64,000 nucleotides of DNA from Endothia cerciana (Eukaryota; Ascomycota; Sordariomycetes; Diaporthales; Cryphonectriaceae), in assembly GCA_026119935.1 (NCBI GenBank), contig JALRMH010000001.1, forward strand, positions 124,001 to 188,000. The letters are read 5' to 3'. Numbering within the stretch: the first letter of the stretch is position 1; each line of letters opens with the position of its first letter. Position numbers and translations under genes: made by a program. Shown here in pieces: positions 23,746-35,690 of this stretch. Under the pieces are notes generated by a model that saw only the letters and a list, made by a program, of their open reading frames with translations, was not told the origin of the DNA and made no database searches.

Positions 23746-24237
23746 ATGCCTAAGGCCGCAGCCAAGAAGGGTGGGAAGGTTGAGAAGGGCCGCAAGAGCA
23801 AGAAGGGTATGTCCATCTTCAACCACTTCCACGGGACTACTGGTCCAGACCGGTGCTGACAGACGTCACAGACCCCAACGCCCCCAAGCGTGGTCTCTCT
23901 GCGTACATGTTCTTCGCCAACGAGCAGCGTGAGAACGTTCGCGAGGAGAACCCTGGCATCAAGTTCGGTAGGTCTCCGTTCTGACGCTGCCCTCCGCACT
24001 GTGTTCGCCGTGCTAACCTGTCACTTAGGCGAGGTTGGTCGCATTCTGGGTGAGCGCTGGAAGGCTCTTAACGAGAAGCAACGGGCCCCTTATGAGGCCA
24101 AGGCTGCCGCCGACAAGAAGAGATACGAGGATGAGAAGGCTGCCTACAACGTATGGCTAATCTCATTCCCTTGCCCCACCCCCTGAACAGTCCAGTATAT
24201 CGCTAACCAATTCACACAGGCCGAGGAGTCTGAGTAA
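23746..24237 (+). CDS. NHP6: Non-histone HMG-box chromatin protein Nhp6
   Basis: Four exons, 23746-23806, 23872-23967, 24029-24150 and 24220-24237, give 98 aa; introns are 65, 61 and 69 bp with CTGAC or CTAAC branch sites. A basic N-terminal arm ([16 protein letters not shown]) precedes a single HMG box, [20 protein letters not shown] through [10 protein letters not shown] and [17 protein letters not shown], and an acidic end AEESE in a final 18-nt exon. Length and layout match yeast Nhp6A/B (93-99 aa). These proteins bend DNA and assist FACT, Pol II and Pol III transcription. The start is fixed by the family's short N-terminal arm. The long pyrimidine-rich upstream region suggests strong expression from a spliced 5' leader, which is inferred. 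Confidence 0.96.
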
Positions 24238-26843
24238 AGATTGATACTGCGTCGGCGATGGCGACACTTTCCTCATCTTCATTTTCTATCTTTTTGGTAG
24301 TCGGTACGGTGTTTGCGGCTGGTAGGGAAGGATACTGATTTGCTTTGATGAACATGGGGCCAGGCTGGGGCTAAAACGCACCCGGTCAACTGTATAGTAG
24401 CTGCAACGAACTATGAGCCTTCTTTGAGAACGAATCGATCTTTCCATCCATGACGAATGACTTAGTAGCTGCCGGATTAGATACTGGCCAAACGTCAATT
24501 GCGCTCCCATATCGTTGACCTAGAGGGTGAGAACTTCAGCCAGACGGCATTTCGTTCCGGGCCAGTAGAGATGCCTCAGGTACATACAAAGAGGGTATAA
24601 GAAAAGAGCGGACGCTCGCGGGGTCCGGGCACGAGTTAATCAGCCTCCATCTATATAAGCGCGTCCCCCCCCCCCCTGCCTTGCGATGTCCAAGAGGAAA
24701 TTCCCCCAGCTGGTTACCCTTCTCGACCGAGGTCGCTGCCTGCCATGACATCCAATACAGGCTCCTGATGTTTTTGCACTCACCTTTTCCCCCCTTAGCC
24801 CCTCACTTACCTGCGGCACACCCGACTTGTCTCTCTTATACCAAACAGGGATATGTTCAAGCCGATGGAGTTTACTAACGACCGCATCCTCCCTGACAGA
24901 CGCATGTGCTCTAGCAGCGCCCATCGCCAAGCGGATTGATCCGCAAGCCATTACGACCGAACAATCTGGATAAGCCTCCTCCGTGGACGGACTGCTCTCA
25001 CAAAAGCCACACCGCAGCACAGCGCAAGGCTGCCTGCGTCATCATTCGACCGCGTCTACCTCCTTTCGCATGGCTTGTCTGTCAAGCACGGCGAAGTGCA
25101 GTGCAGGGGAGGATTTCTTCTTTCTTTCCCTGATAACGAAAAGGTGGACTGGTGGTCCGTTTGGCGATTTCCCCCACCGCGCCTGGGGATCAAAGGAGCC
25201 TGCCGAACAGCGTCAGCAGGTGATGCGACTTGGCTTTCTCATTGTGGTCCTCCGGCTACTACGCGACGTGTCTTCCGATCGCCGGCCCCTAGCCACACAC
25301 TCTAAACCGTACTCTGCGCCTCCTCATTGGAGAAGTCGAGCCTCGTCAGCGTTCTCGTCAGAAACGTCACACGAGACATGAACCACCGCACGCTGCGAAG
25401 ATGATCTTCGCTATTGTCATCTTAATAAACAAACGGTCTACAGGGTACCGCATTCTCCAGCCTCGGAGGCCCGTGACCACCCACATCAGTCTGGTACATG
25501 TTTGTGCGAAGTATCATCGGTCCGTACAGAGCACGCACCGTCACGGCCAGGATTCCAATTTCTACCAATCCGCCTCCCGGTCAGATCGCTCCGCGTTCTT
25601 TCGTATGGCCCAGTCCATTTCTGCGGGTCGATGCGACCCAGCCGCTAGCCTGGATCTCCATTCGCTTGGTGCAACGCGTGCTTGCATTAGGAGAATGCAC
25701 GATAGAGGGTGTGTCCATGTCTGATGGGGCAGCAGAGGCCGACAGACGACACTCCGAATTTTTTCTTCTCCGCCTGGGGATCTGTTGGCTCGACCGTCGT
25801 GGCAGTCCGGGGTAAGTGTGTGAGAATCTGCAAGCGCGCTTTCTTTCCTGGTCTCTCTATGGCTCGTCTCGTCTTTCTCCCTCCTCCTCTGCTTCTATTT
25901 CTAGTCACCAGAAACACTATGTCCAGCTTTCTCCTGACCATCGGCATGGAAATATTACCTTGACCAACCGCGCAGAGTTCAAGTTGGCAAGGTGTCCCGG
26001 CGACGCCGACTGTCTTGCCCTTTCTTCCCAAGTTTGCGCGACCACCGGCTTCATCTATGGGTCCCGAAGTCCCTACAGGAAGCTCCTGATCTGGCGAAAT
26101 GGTGGACAGATTTGAGGCCATCCCCGAACATGCTTGGTGGGGATAAATGCCACACCTGGCTTCGCGTCTCACCAATACACGCGGGAGAGGGGAGCCACTT
26201 GCAGGAGGCACCTGTCGTCGGCTGATTGACACGTCAGAGCAGCGCAGAGCCGCAAGCAACTGGTCTCTAGCCAACCCACGATCGTCAGTGTACATGGTAG
26301 ATGTCACTCTGCGAGAGTTGACCCCTCGTTTCCTTTTGGTGTTTTTGTTGGACGGCCCATGGTGCTTATTAGCCCACGCCGTCGTTGATTTGGTCCTTCT
26401 GCCGCGCTATGCACGTCGGTGCGGAGGGCCGGGCAGCTTTGCATTTCTTCAGGTCGTGACAATCCAGACTTGGCTCCAGTGTTCCCAAGCCAACATTTTG
26501 TCACCTTATTTTGATCCCAGCAAGGCCACTTGCAAAGTCTCATTCTCAAATTCCCCTTTCTGCGAGACACAACCGGCACGAGTTCAGCGCATTACACAAG
26601 GGAGACGGTCGAAGTCTCTTCGCAGTGGAAGATCAGTGAAAGGTGGTCTGCACCACCACACCGGCCATTGGTAGTCCAGAGCACACCTCTTCATCATGAG
26701 AGCCAAACGACGGCCGAATACGCACCTCTGAATTACGGATCTCGAAACAATTTGAGAAGTCTCATCAATCCACTGTGACAGCACCCGACTGTCTGAAGAC
26801 GCATGCTTGCTGAAATTGAAAGTTGCACTTGTACGATTTCAAG
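24238..26843. other. Long intergenic region, 2.6 kb, no gene recognised
   Basis: It follows NHP6 and precedes the six-exon gene at 26844. A TATATAAGCGCG sequence (24652-24663), identical to one at 771-782, is followed by a run of C, the layout of a core promoter, but no convincing frame lies downstream. A 206-codon minus-strand frame at 26307-25687 has random-looking composition and was not called. No repeats or RNA genes were recognised. Confidence 0.5.
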
Positions 26844-28707
26844 ATGGACTGGGAATTCCTCACGGTGGCACCAATGCCTCCCCAAAGCCACCTCTTGCAC
26901 GGCTGCTGGCTCGAGGCAGAGAGGGCAGACAGAGTAGCCCAGGGTACGTCGCCCGACCACTTATCTTCGACTGAACTAAACTCACAGTCCCTTAGGTCTT
27001 GAAGGACTTCGCGCCGTACTAGACAATTCCTTTCATGGACACATGATCGCCGTGACCGAGGAGGTCCGACTGTCCTCCCAACTCCTCCGGGAGCTGGCCG
27101 GTCAGAGTGGGACGCACACGTCCCGCGCGCCTATTGTCTCGAACCACCTGAACGTCCTGCTCCCGTGCATGTCCAAGACCTTGCGGGACATCACCACCTA
27201 CTACGACGACAAGACCTTCTCACGCGAGCTGCGCTGGCGCAAGATGTATCATGACATGATGAAGGAAGCCGGTGGCATCCCCCTGCCGCAGCGGTTCCTT
27301 ATGTACAACTGCTTCCTGAGATTGCTCCTCTGCCTCCTCACGCGCGACAAGCACTTCGACCAAGGCCAACTCGAGATGCTGCGCCACAAGATCCTCGACC
27401 TGCGCCAGCGCCGCGGGATCCCCGCGCCGGTGCAGACACCCGCCACTTCGGACCAGCTTGTCGGGCGTCAAGCCCACGACGCCGTCGTCGTCCCGCTGCC
27501 GCACGAGAAAACCCACTGGTGCGAGCAGGTCTTCGTGCTCCCGCTCAGCTCGCGCACAGACATACCGGGGCCCGAGAAGTCGCGCGTGTGCCACCCTTTC
27601 TCGCCCGCGTGGGATCCAAACCGGCCCAAGGTGCGGAAGACGCTCATGCGGCGATCCTTTGATTCCGACAAGATCTGTGTCAAGTTCATCCTCGATACCG
27701 AAGACACACCGTATATAGAGATTCGGGTGTATAGTGGCGGCGCGCAGTACTTTACGTGGAGGGGCCACCACGAAGTCTGCATCCAGCGAGATGGGAATGC
27801 GCTCGTGTTGAAGAGATGGAGCCGGTCCGCATCGAGGTGGAAGACTTGGGCGGTGCTGACTTTTTCCACTTGGGAGGGTGAGCGAGTCTACCATCCGTCT
27901 TGACGAGAGTGACCCCCCTCTCCTTGCAGCCTGATTAACGTTAGCAAACAGAACTCGTCCTCTTCCACTGCGCCTTCACCGCTCTGAAGTGCCGCAATGC
28001 TCTTGCCCCGACTATGGACCCGCCGGAATTCAAAATGAAGGGCGAGAGCTTGTTGTTCCAAGCGTAAGAAGTCTCCCCCCCCCCCCCCATGTCTCAGACC
28101 CACCGTTGTTGCAGCTGACGAAAGCTGACCCGCGTCAAACTTCCAGTCAGATCGTCGACGACGACTACAAGCACAGCCTGATCGCATATAAGGAGGAGCG
28201 AAGCGGGGTTCTCCGACTGCAAGCCGCCGTGTGGGACGGCGAGCTGAGACGGTGTCCGGTATGGACCGCCTTTGGTGAGTCTCGCATCACCGGCCCCTAC
28301 CTTGTCCTTCTGCCCTGTCGTGCTCGTGTCACTGACATGATATGTGCATAGTCACCCACGTCGCCGGCTCCCCCGGCCGGCTCATCCGCGTCTCCAAACA
28401 CATCTTCCGCGTGAGAGACATCCAGCTTTACGTTTTCTGCCAGAAGTACCGGGAGTCGAGGATGCGGAAGAACAGGCTGGGCGCGTTTGAGATTTATTTC
28501 ATCAGCAGGCAAGGTACGCACCCTTCTTGCATGCTGCCATCTCCCCCCCCCCCCCCCCGGGTCCTTCTTGATACCCGTATGGCAGCTGACACGGGAGGCA
28601 TCTGTATAGCTGCCGACAAGTTCGAGGAGCTCTTCGCTCGTGCCGTCGTTCCCTCGGGGCTGTCTACAGTCGGGGATGGCTGTATCGCCGGCCCCTCGTA
28701 CGCCTGA
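26844..28707 (+). CDS. Six-exon fungal protein of unknown function
   Basis: Exons 26844-26943, 26996-27877, 27952-28063, 28147-28274, 28352-28513 and 28610-28707 join to 493 aa, each junction phase-consistent; introns run from 52 to 96 bp. The N-terminus (MDWEFLTVAPMPPQSHLLHG) leads into a helical region with VTEEVRLSSQLLREL and a Leu/Arg-rich segment around residues 110-150. The central and C-terminal parts look like beta-rich, PH-like repeats (RVYSGGAQYFTWRG; KHIFRVRDIQLYVFC), with WEELVLFHCAFTALKCRN between them. No catalytic motif, signal peptide or membrane segment is visible. I recognise the style of a conserved filamentous-fungal family but not a name. Introns 3 and 5 contain runs of 14 and 16 C. 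The Met at 27043 is internal: exon 1 and the 52-bp intron place 66 more residues upstream of it. Confidence 0.85.
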
Positions 28708-29415
28708 TCGACCGCCTTTAAACCCCTCTCGGGCTTCACCATGCGCAGGGCCGGCCACTATACCGCCGGCGCTGTGCATGGCTCATTCGGATCCTCATCC
28801 CCTTCTCTGCCCTGAGTTTCAGCCTTTTCGGATACCGCTTATCCACTCAACATCAGTCTTTCGATCCTTTCCTTGCCACCCACGACCCGACTCGACACCT
28901 GACGAAGCTTACGACCCATCGATGATCATGACGACGCCACGAGTAATTACCCTGTACCACAACTTTGACATTTACAACGGCAGCGGAATGAGATTTACTG
29001 GAGCGGGCAGCGGGCAGACTGCACAATGATACCCCTTTGCTTTTTTGTGTATGTGGTTTCATTGCATTGCTGTTTTCCGCGATGGTTTGGGGAGCGCTGT
29101 GCGCCTTGCTGTGATGAATGACACCCAAGAACCGTCGTCACATTACAAGGAATGGCGCACAAGGGCACATTTGTCAGTTTAGTAGCACTCAGCCGATTAC
29201 AATGTCGAGCGTCAGCGCGGAGTCAAGTTTGAATGCAAAACGACGATCATATCAATCTGGTAACATGCACATTGGATCTGCCGAAGCTGTACTCGGGTTC
29301 AATTCAATTCTTATCTTTCTCAGGGCTCATAATCTCACGTGGAAGGAATGAACAGATGCATCGGTTGCAATGTCCAGCGCTCTATGCTACCACGCGTATA
29401 TCCGCCGCGCCCAGC
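28708..29415. other. Convergent intergenic region
   Basis: About 700 bp shared as 3' region by the six-exon gene and PGM2. No coding sequence was recognised. Confidence 0.5.
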
Positions 29416-31329
<1,914 letters not shown>

Positions 31330-32611
31330 CTTGGCAGGTTCTTGAACAGTGTGGATATGGAATGTGAACTGGGGTCCTGAGGAAACCTATTCTTGTGAGA
31401 GCTTGGAGGGTCTTGTTGGGAGGAAGTTCTGCAATGTAAATAAAAACAACGGCCAGCGTCGTGCCAATTCATCAGGGAGCTCTAGCACTTGGAGGACGCC
31501 ACCCGAAGGTGGGGTCAACCACGGCTGCAGTGGGGACGTCATCCGACAGGGGTGCGAGCTTAATGCTCCTTTTCACCGTCTTTCTGAGCTTTCGCACTAT
31601 CTCTTCATACTGCCCAAGGCGATCCACCCAGGTCACATCAGCAGAGAGGGATACGAGTGCGTGCTTCTACCGAGGCCGGACGATGGCACTCCAGGAGAGG
31701 ATGATTCAACAACTAGGTGCTTCCGGAGGCGTCTTTACAGGGTAGCGCTCATCCAGATTCTCACAGCTCGGCTTGGGATCACCACTAACCTACCCCGAGG
31801 CCTAAGACAACCTGCGATGAGCTATCTCACCTACCACCCTACAACAGGGTAATGCACCACGCTGTGCTATCTAGATGAACTGGGCTTGACCTCCTCATAT
31901 CAGGTATAAACGATGTATGGATTCACTACATAAATACAAATACTCGCCCTCTCCAAGAGACCGTGTATTTGCAGAGGCATGAATATGGACCGCGCAGAGT
32001 TCCTGAGTGGTCCCTGTTCTGGGTGCCTCCCTCTTGGCAAACCTCCCTATGACTTGCTAAAAACAGCCTCGTGTCCCACGGAGTCCCACCAAACCTTGTC
32101 TCCGCACCAACACTGGCCTGCCGCTGTTGTCTAGAGCGGTCCCATATCAACCGCGTGCTCTCGTACGGTCCAATGGAGCACGTACTCACCTTCATAGAAT
32201 CCATCCTTGTTCAGCATTGTGATCTCAAAGAGGTGTTCTGCCCGTGGACTTTGCCGCTTGGTTCACATCCGCACCCAGCCCCGTCAGCTGCCCCCACACC
32301 TCTGATCCCCGGGGTGAAGCCGTGCGCCCTGGGTAATCCATGGAGTAGCCGTCATGAAGAGGAGATGGGGTCCCAAGGCCTCACAGCGTTGCTGGGGAAT
32401 CCGTGAGGTCGGAACTACACGCCCGCCCGCGCGCCCAATAGACAGGTCCGCCACCAGTTTTGAAGTCTTGTTATCCGCTATCATCCGCTTAAATCGAGCC
32501 ACCAAGCAGGCTTCGACGCTAAATGGTGTATCGAGTGGCAGGAGTCGTCCAAGATATGGCCTCCCCGGGCTTGTTGTAGTCCGCCGATCGTCCATGCTGG
32601 GCTCATCAGAC
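31330..32611. other. Intergenic region with no recognisable gene
   Basis: About 1.3 kb between REX2 (ending at 32612 on the minus strand) and the PGM2 start. It should carry the PGM2 promoter. No coding sequence, repeat or RNA gene was recognised. Confidence 0.5.
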
Positions 32612-33334
32612 TCATGAGCCCCCCTGTCTACGCGCACCGGCCTGGAAGATGGCCTCCTTATAGTATCTCGCCTCCTCAATACTCTCCAGGATGTCATCCT
32701 TCGCCTTGTGCAGCGTTTTCTTCCGCGGCGCGTCCGCCACGACCTGTGGACACCACCTCCTCGCCGCCTCCTTGATAGAGCTCACGTCCAGGATCCGATA
32801 GTGCAGGTGGTCGATGACCTTTCGATACGGCCCCCTCGCGAGGAACGACCTGTCGGCGTGGACAGAGTTGCCTGCGAGCAGCGCGCTGCGGTGGTCCGGG
32901 ACATGCCTCTTTATATAAGCCAGAAGCCCGTCGGCGGCCTGCTCGGGCGTCACCTCCGAGGCGATGACGGCTGCCGTCAGGCCGCTCTCGCCGTGGGTCC
33001 GGGTGCACCACTCGTCCATCCGCTCCATCCGGGCCCTGGGCTGGTGGACGACGGTGCCCCAGCCGTCGGCGTCGAGGAGGTCCAGGTTGCCATCGGTGAG
33101 GAGACAGAATATCTCGATGATCTCCTCCCTGTCCGGGTCCAGACCGGTCATCTGCGTATGCGGGTCAACGAGCTTCCACGACGAGAGGCTGCGGGGGCAG
33201 CAGGGCGGGTGTCTCGTTACCTCGCAGTCGACCCAGACCAACGGGGCAGCGTCCTGAGAAGCCATGGTCTCCCTAGGGAGGGGAGGATGGCCAGCGGTTG
33301 TCGAGTAGTGTGCCACCGGCGGCCGTCGAAACAA
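32612..33334 (-). CDS. REX2: Oligoribonuclease (DEDDh 3'-5' exoribonuclease), Rex2 type
   Basis: Exons 33334-33221 (or from 33265) and 33151-32612. All DEDDh landmarks are present: VWVDCE-MTGLD (D and E of Exo I, split by the intron), LLAGNSVHADRSFL (Exo II), LHYRILDVSSIKEAARRW, and HKAKDDILESIEEARYY (Exo III, His plus Asp). It degrades 2-5-nt RNA oligomers to mononucleotides; the yeast protein is mitochondrial. The Met at 33265 gives a 194-aa protein (MASQDAAPLVWVDCE) resembling bacterial-length Orn. The upstream in-frame Met at 33334 adds 23 residues (MFRRPPVAHYSTTAG...) that look like a mitochondrial presequence, so dual targeting by alternative starts is possible. The intron is exactly 69 bp and stop-free, so retaining it would insert 23 aa between the first two catalytic residues' neighbourhood and the MTG block. 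Confidence 0.93.
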   Translation of the reverse strand: MFRRPPVAHYSTTAGHPPLPRETMASQDAAPLVWVDCEVTRHPPCCPRSLSSWKLVDPHTQMTGLDPDREEIIEIFCLLTDGNLDLLDADGWGTVVHQPRARMERMDEWCTRTHGESGLTAAVIASEVTPEQAADGLLAYIKRHVPDHRSALLAGNSVHADRSFLARGPYRKVIDHLHYRILDVSSIKEAARRWCPQVVADAPRKKTLHKAKDDILESIEEARYYKEAIFQAGARRQGGS

Positions 33335-33923
33335 CTTCAGTCTACAGGGAAGAGGCTTGCTCTGAAAAGGTAACGTTGTATATGCTGGCTTTCCGAGCCC
33401 TCGTGAACGGGTGGTGTGTGCCCCGCCGGACGGGTTCCCATAGATCTTGACCCGATGGTTGCAGCCATGCGTCCATCGACGACGGGTTGTGGATCGCGGC
33501 CGTCCGCCTCCGCGATAGGTGTCGAGGAGACGAATTAGCAGGCTTGTATTGGTGAGAAGCCGCCCGTAGAAGCAGCGAAAAGCGGGGGCGAGACGGCTGC
33601 AGACTCGCTAAAAGAGGGCGTGAGGCTTCCTGCCGGCGGTCCCCTTATCTTGGTTCGGCCGGGGAGGCGATAGGGGCCGGTCGCTGAACCGCGCCCCTTG
33701 GGTTTGCTCGATGGGACGTCGCTCCTGGGGCTTCTTCTGCCACAAGAAGGGAACGGGCCCCCCCTTCTCCCCTCGGCCTGTTTCTCCTGCCTCTTGAGAC
33801 GGGTCCTCTCCCTTTCATTCTCCCTGCACAGTCATCTGACGACCCGACGACAGCTTCTGTCCTACCTCTCCTATCCTCTCCAGCCTGCGTAGGTTCGCCC
33901 CCCGAAACAAACACCGTCTGATC
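33335..33923. promoter_or_regulatory. Divergent promoter region, REX2 / Gfo-Idh oxidoreductase
   Basis: About 590 bp between two divergent genes. The part nearest 33924 is C/T-rich on the plus strand (33720-33890), consistent with a pyrimidine-rich fungal 5' leader. No defined operator was recognised. Confidence 0.5.
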
Positions 33924-35690
33924 ATGGGTCGCGCAGAGGACTCACCCCCGGCCCGAGCCCTCGCCGAGCCGGGCCCGGTGGTATCGACGGACAAGGAGAT
34001 CCACCTCAGCACGCCATCCCGGCCCCCTCCATCCGCCAACCCGCCGCGCCTGCTGGTGATTGGCGCCGGCTCCCGCGGCCAGGCCTACGCGCACGCCGTG
34101 CACTCCTCCACCAACGGGGTCATCGCCGCCGTCGCGGAGCCGCACGCCTTCAAGCGGGCGCAGTTCGGCCGGCACTACGTCTGGGGCCCCCGGGGCGCCG
34201 GGGCCCCCGCCGCCGAGGGCGAGGAGTTCGCCTCGTGGGCCGACTTCATCGCCTACGAGAGGGAGCGGCGCCGGCGCGCGGCCGCAGGCGAGGCGGGCGT
34301 GCCCGCGGGCGTGGACGGGGTCTTCGTCTGCGTGCTGGACGAGATGCACCGGGAGGTCGTGGTCGCGCTCGCGGGGCTGGGCGGGCTGCACATCATGTGC
34401 GAGAAGCCGCTGGCGACGACGCTGCCGGACTGCGTGGGGATGTACCGGGCCCTGAGGGACAACGTCGACGAGAGGGGCGAGCCCTACGTGTTCTCGATCG
34501 GGCACGTGTTGAGGTACAGCCCGCACAACGTCGAGCTGCGCAGGCTCCTGCTCGAGGAGAGGGTCATCGGCGATGTGCTCTCCGTGGTGCACACCGAGCC
34601 CGTCGGCTGGTGGCACTTCACCCATAGTTACGTGAGGGGCAACTGGAGGAGGGAGGATACCACGGCGCCGAGCCTGCTGACGAAGAGCTGCCATGACGTG
34701 GATGTCCTGCTGTGGCTGCTGTGCTCGCCGGTGAGGTATGATGAGGACGGTGGACGGAAGGCCGTGCCGCACCTCCCCTCTGCGGTCTCGAGCAGCGGGA
34801 GGCTGCAGTACTTCAAGAAGAGCAGGAAGCCCGTGGGCGCTGGGGCCGCGACGAACTGCCTGAAGTGCCCAGTCGAGGAGACGTGCAAGTACTCGGCAAA
34901 GCGTATCTACACCGGCGACAGGCCTTTCAAGGGGCTGGGGGCGGGGGTCGTCGGCTGGCCGGTGAGCATTGTGCTCCCCGAGATCGAAGACCTCGGGGCT
35001 GGTCCCGAGGGCCGGGAGGCGCTGTTGATGAAGCTGGCCGAGGACTACGGCCCGGATCTGCCGGACGCGGAGATCGCGAAGCGTAACTGGTTCGGGAGGT
35101 GCGTCTACGAAAGTGACAACGACGTGGCCGACGAGCAGGTGGTGACCATCACCTGGGATGACGACGTCCTCCTATCACCATCATCATCAGCATCAGCATC
35201 AGCATCAGCATCAGCATCAGCAAACGGCGCCAGAGGGGTGGGTACCATGTCGGACGGGCTGGGCAGCAGAGGCGCAAAGCAGGCGACCTTCCACATGGTC
35301 GCCCAGACCACGCGGCAGTGCGAGCGGTTCACGCGCATATATGGCGTCAACGGGGAGATCTACGCGGACTCATACACCATCACGGTCGAGGACTTCAACA
35401 CCGGCAAGACGACCACGCACACCCCGCCCATGGAGAGCATGGGCCACGGGGGCGGTGATCTGGGCCTGGCGAGGCAGTTCGTGGAGGCCATAGACGTGGT
35501 CAAGAACAAGCGCGGCGAGGGATGGACGAGTGACAGGGCGCAGAAGGAGATCATACGTTGCACGTTGGACGAGGTTATCAGGAGCCACGCCATGGTCTTC
35601 TGTGCCGAGGAGGCCAGGAGGGGGAAGAAGGTCGTGGACTGGGCCGAGTGGTGGGCAAGGGAGGTCGAGGGCAAGCTGGATACAAAGTAA
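33924..35690 (+). CDS. Gfo/Idh/MocA-family NAD(P)-dependent oxidoreductase
   Basis: A single exon of 588 aa. The dinucleotide-binding Rossmann motif is RLLVIGAGSRGQAYAHA (about residues 42-58). The family's EKP signature (CEKPLATT, Glu160-Pro162) carries the conserved Lys, and SCHDVDVLLW (about 255-264) fits the helix with the catalytic His/Asp of the second domain. A cysteine cluster CLKCPVEETCKYSA (about 312-324) follows; this looks like a family-specific insertion that could bind a metal. A Ser/Ala low-complexity stretch is encoded by a (TCAGCA)n microsatellite at about 35185-35222. At nearly 600 aa it is longer than typical Gfo/Idh enzymes (350-450 aa) because of the N-terminal tail and insertions. 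The substrate is probably a sugar, inositol or related polyol, but the sequence does not say which. Codons are strongly GC-biased compared with neighbours. Confidence 0.88.
   Translation: MGRAEDSPPARALAEPGPVVSTDKEIHLSTPSRPPPSANPPRLLVIGAGSRGQAYAHAVHSSTNGVIAAVAEPHAFKRAQFGRHYVWGPRGAGAPAAEGEEFASWADFIAYERERRRRAAAGEAGVPAGVDGVFVCVLDEMHREVVVALAGLGGLHIMCEKPLATTLPDCVGMYRALRDNVDERGEPYVFSIGHVLRYSPHNVELRRLLLEERVIGDVLSVVHTEPVGWWHFTHSYVRGNWRREDTTAPSLLTKSCHDVDVLLWLLCSPVRYDEDGGRKAVPHLPSAVSSSGRLQYFKKSRKPVGAGAATNCLKCPVEETCKYSAKRIYTGDRPFKGLGAGVVGWPVSIVLPEIEDLGAGPEGREALLMKLAEDYGPDLPDAEIAKRNWFGRCVYESDNDVADEQVVTITWDDDVLLSPSSSASASASASASANGARGVGTMSDGLGSRGAKQATFHMVAQTTRQCERFTRIYGVNGEIYADSYTITVEDFNTGKTTTHTPPMESMGHGGGDLGLARQFVEAIDVVKNKRGEGWTSDRAQKEIIRCTLDEVIRSHAMVFCAEEARRGKKVVDWAEWWAREVEGKLDTK
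35185..35222 (+). repeat. Coding hexanucleotide microsatellite (TCAGCA)n
   Basis: About six TCAGCA units in frame encode an (SA)n stretch within the oxidoreductase. Length changes by whole units would keep the frame. Confidence 0.85.

Noticed and set aside
25687..26307. 206-codon open frame on the minus strand
   Set aside because: Composition looks random, there is no domain, signal or splice support, and long chance frames are common in GC-rich DNA.
33942..34772. 276-codon antisense frame inside the oxidoreductase gene
   Set aside because: It is a shadow caused by extreme GC at third positions of the real gene on the plus strand.
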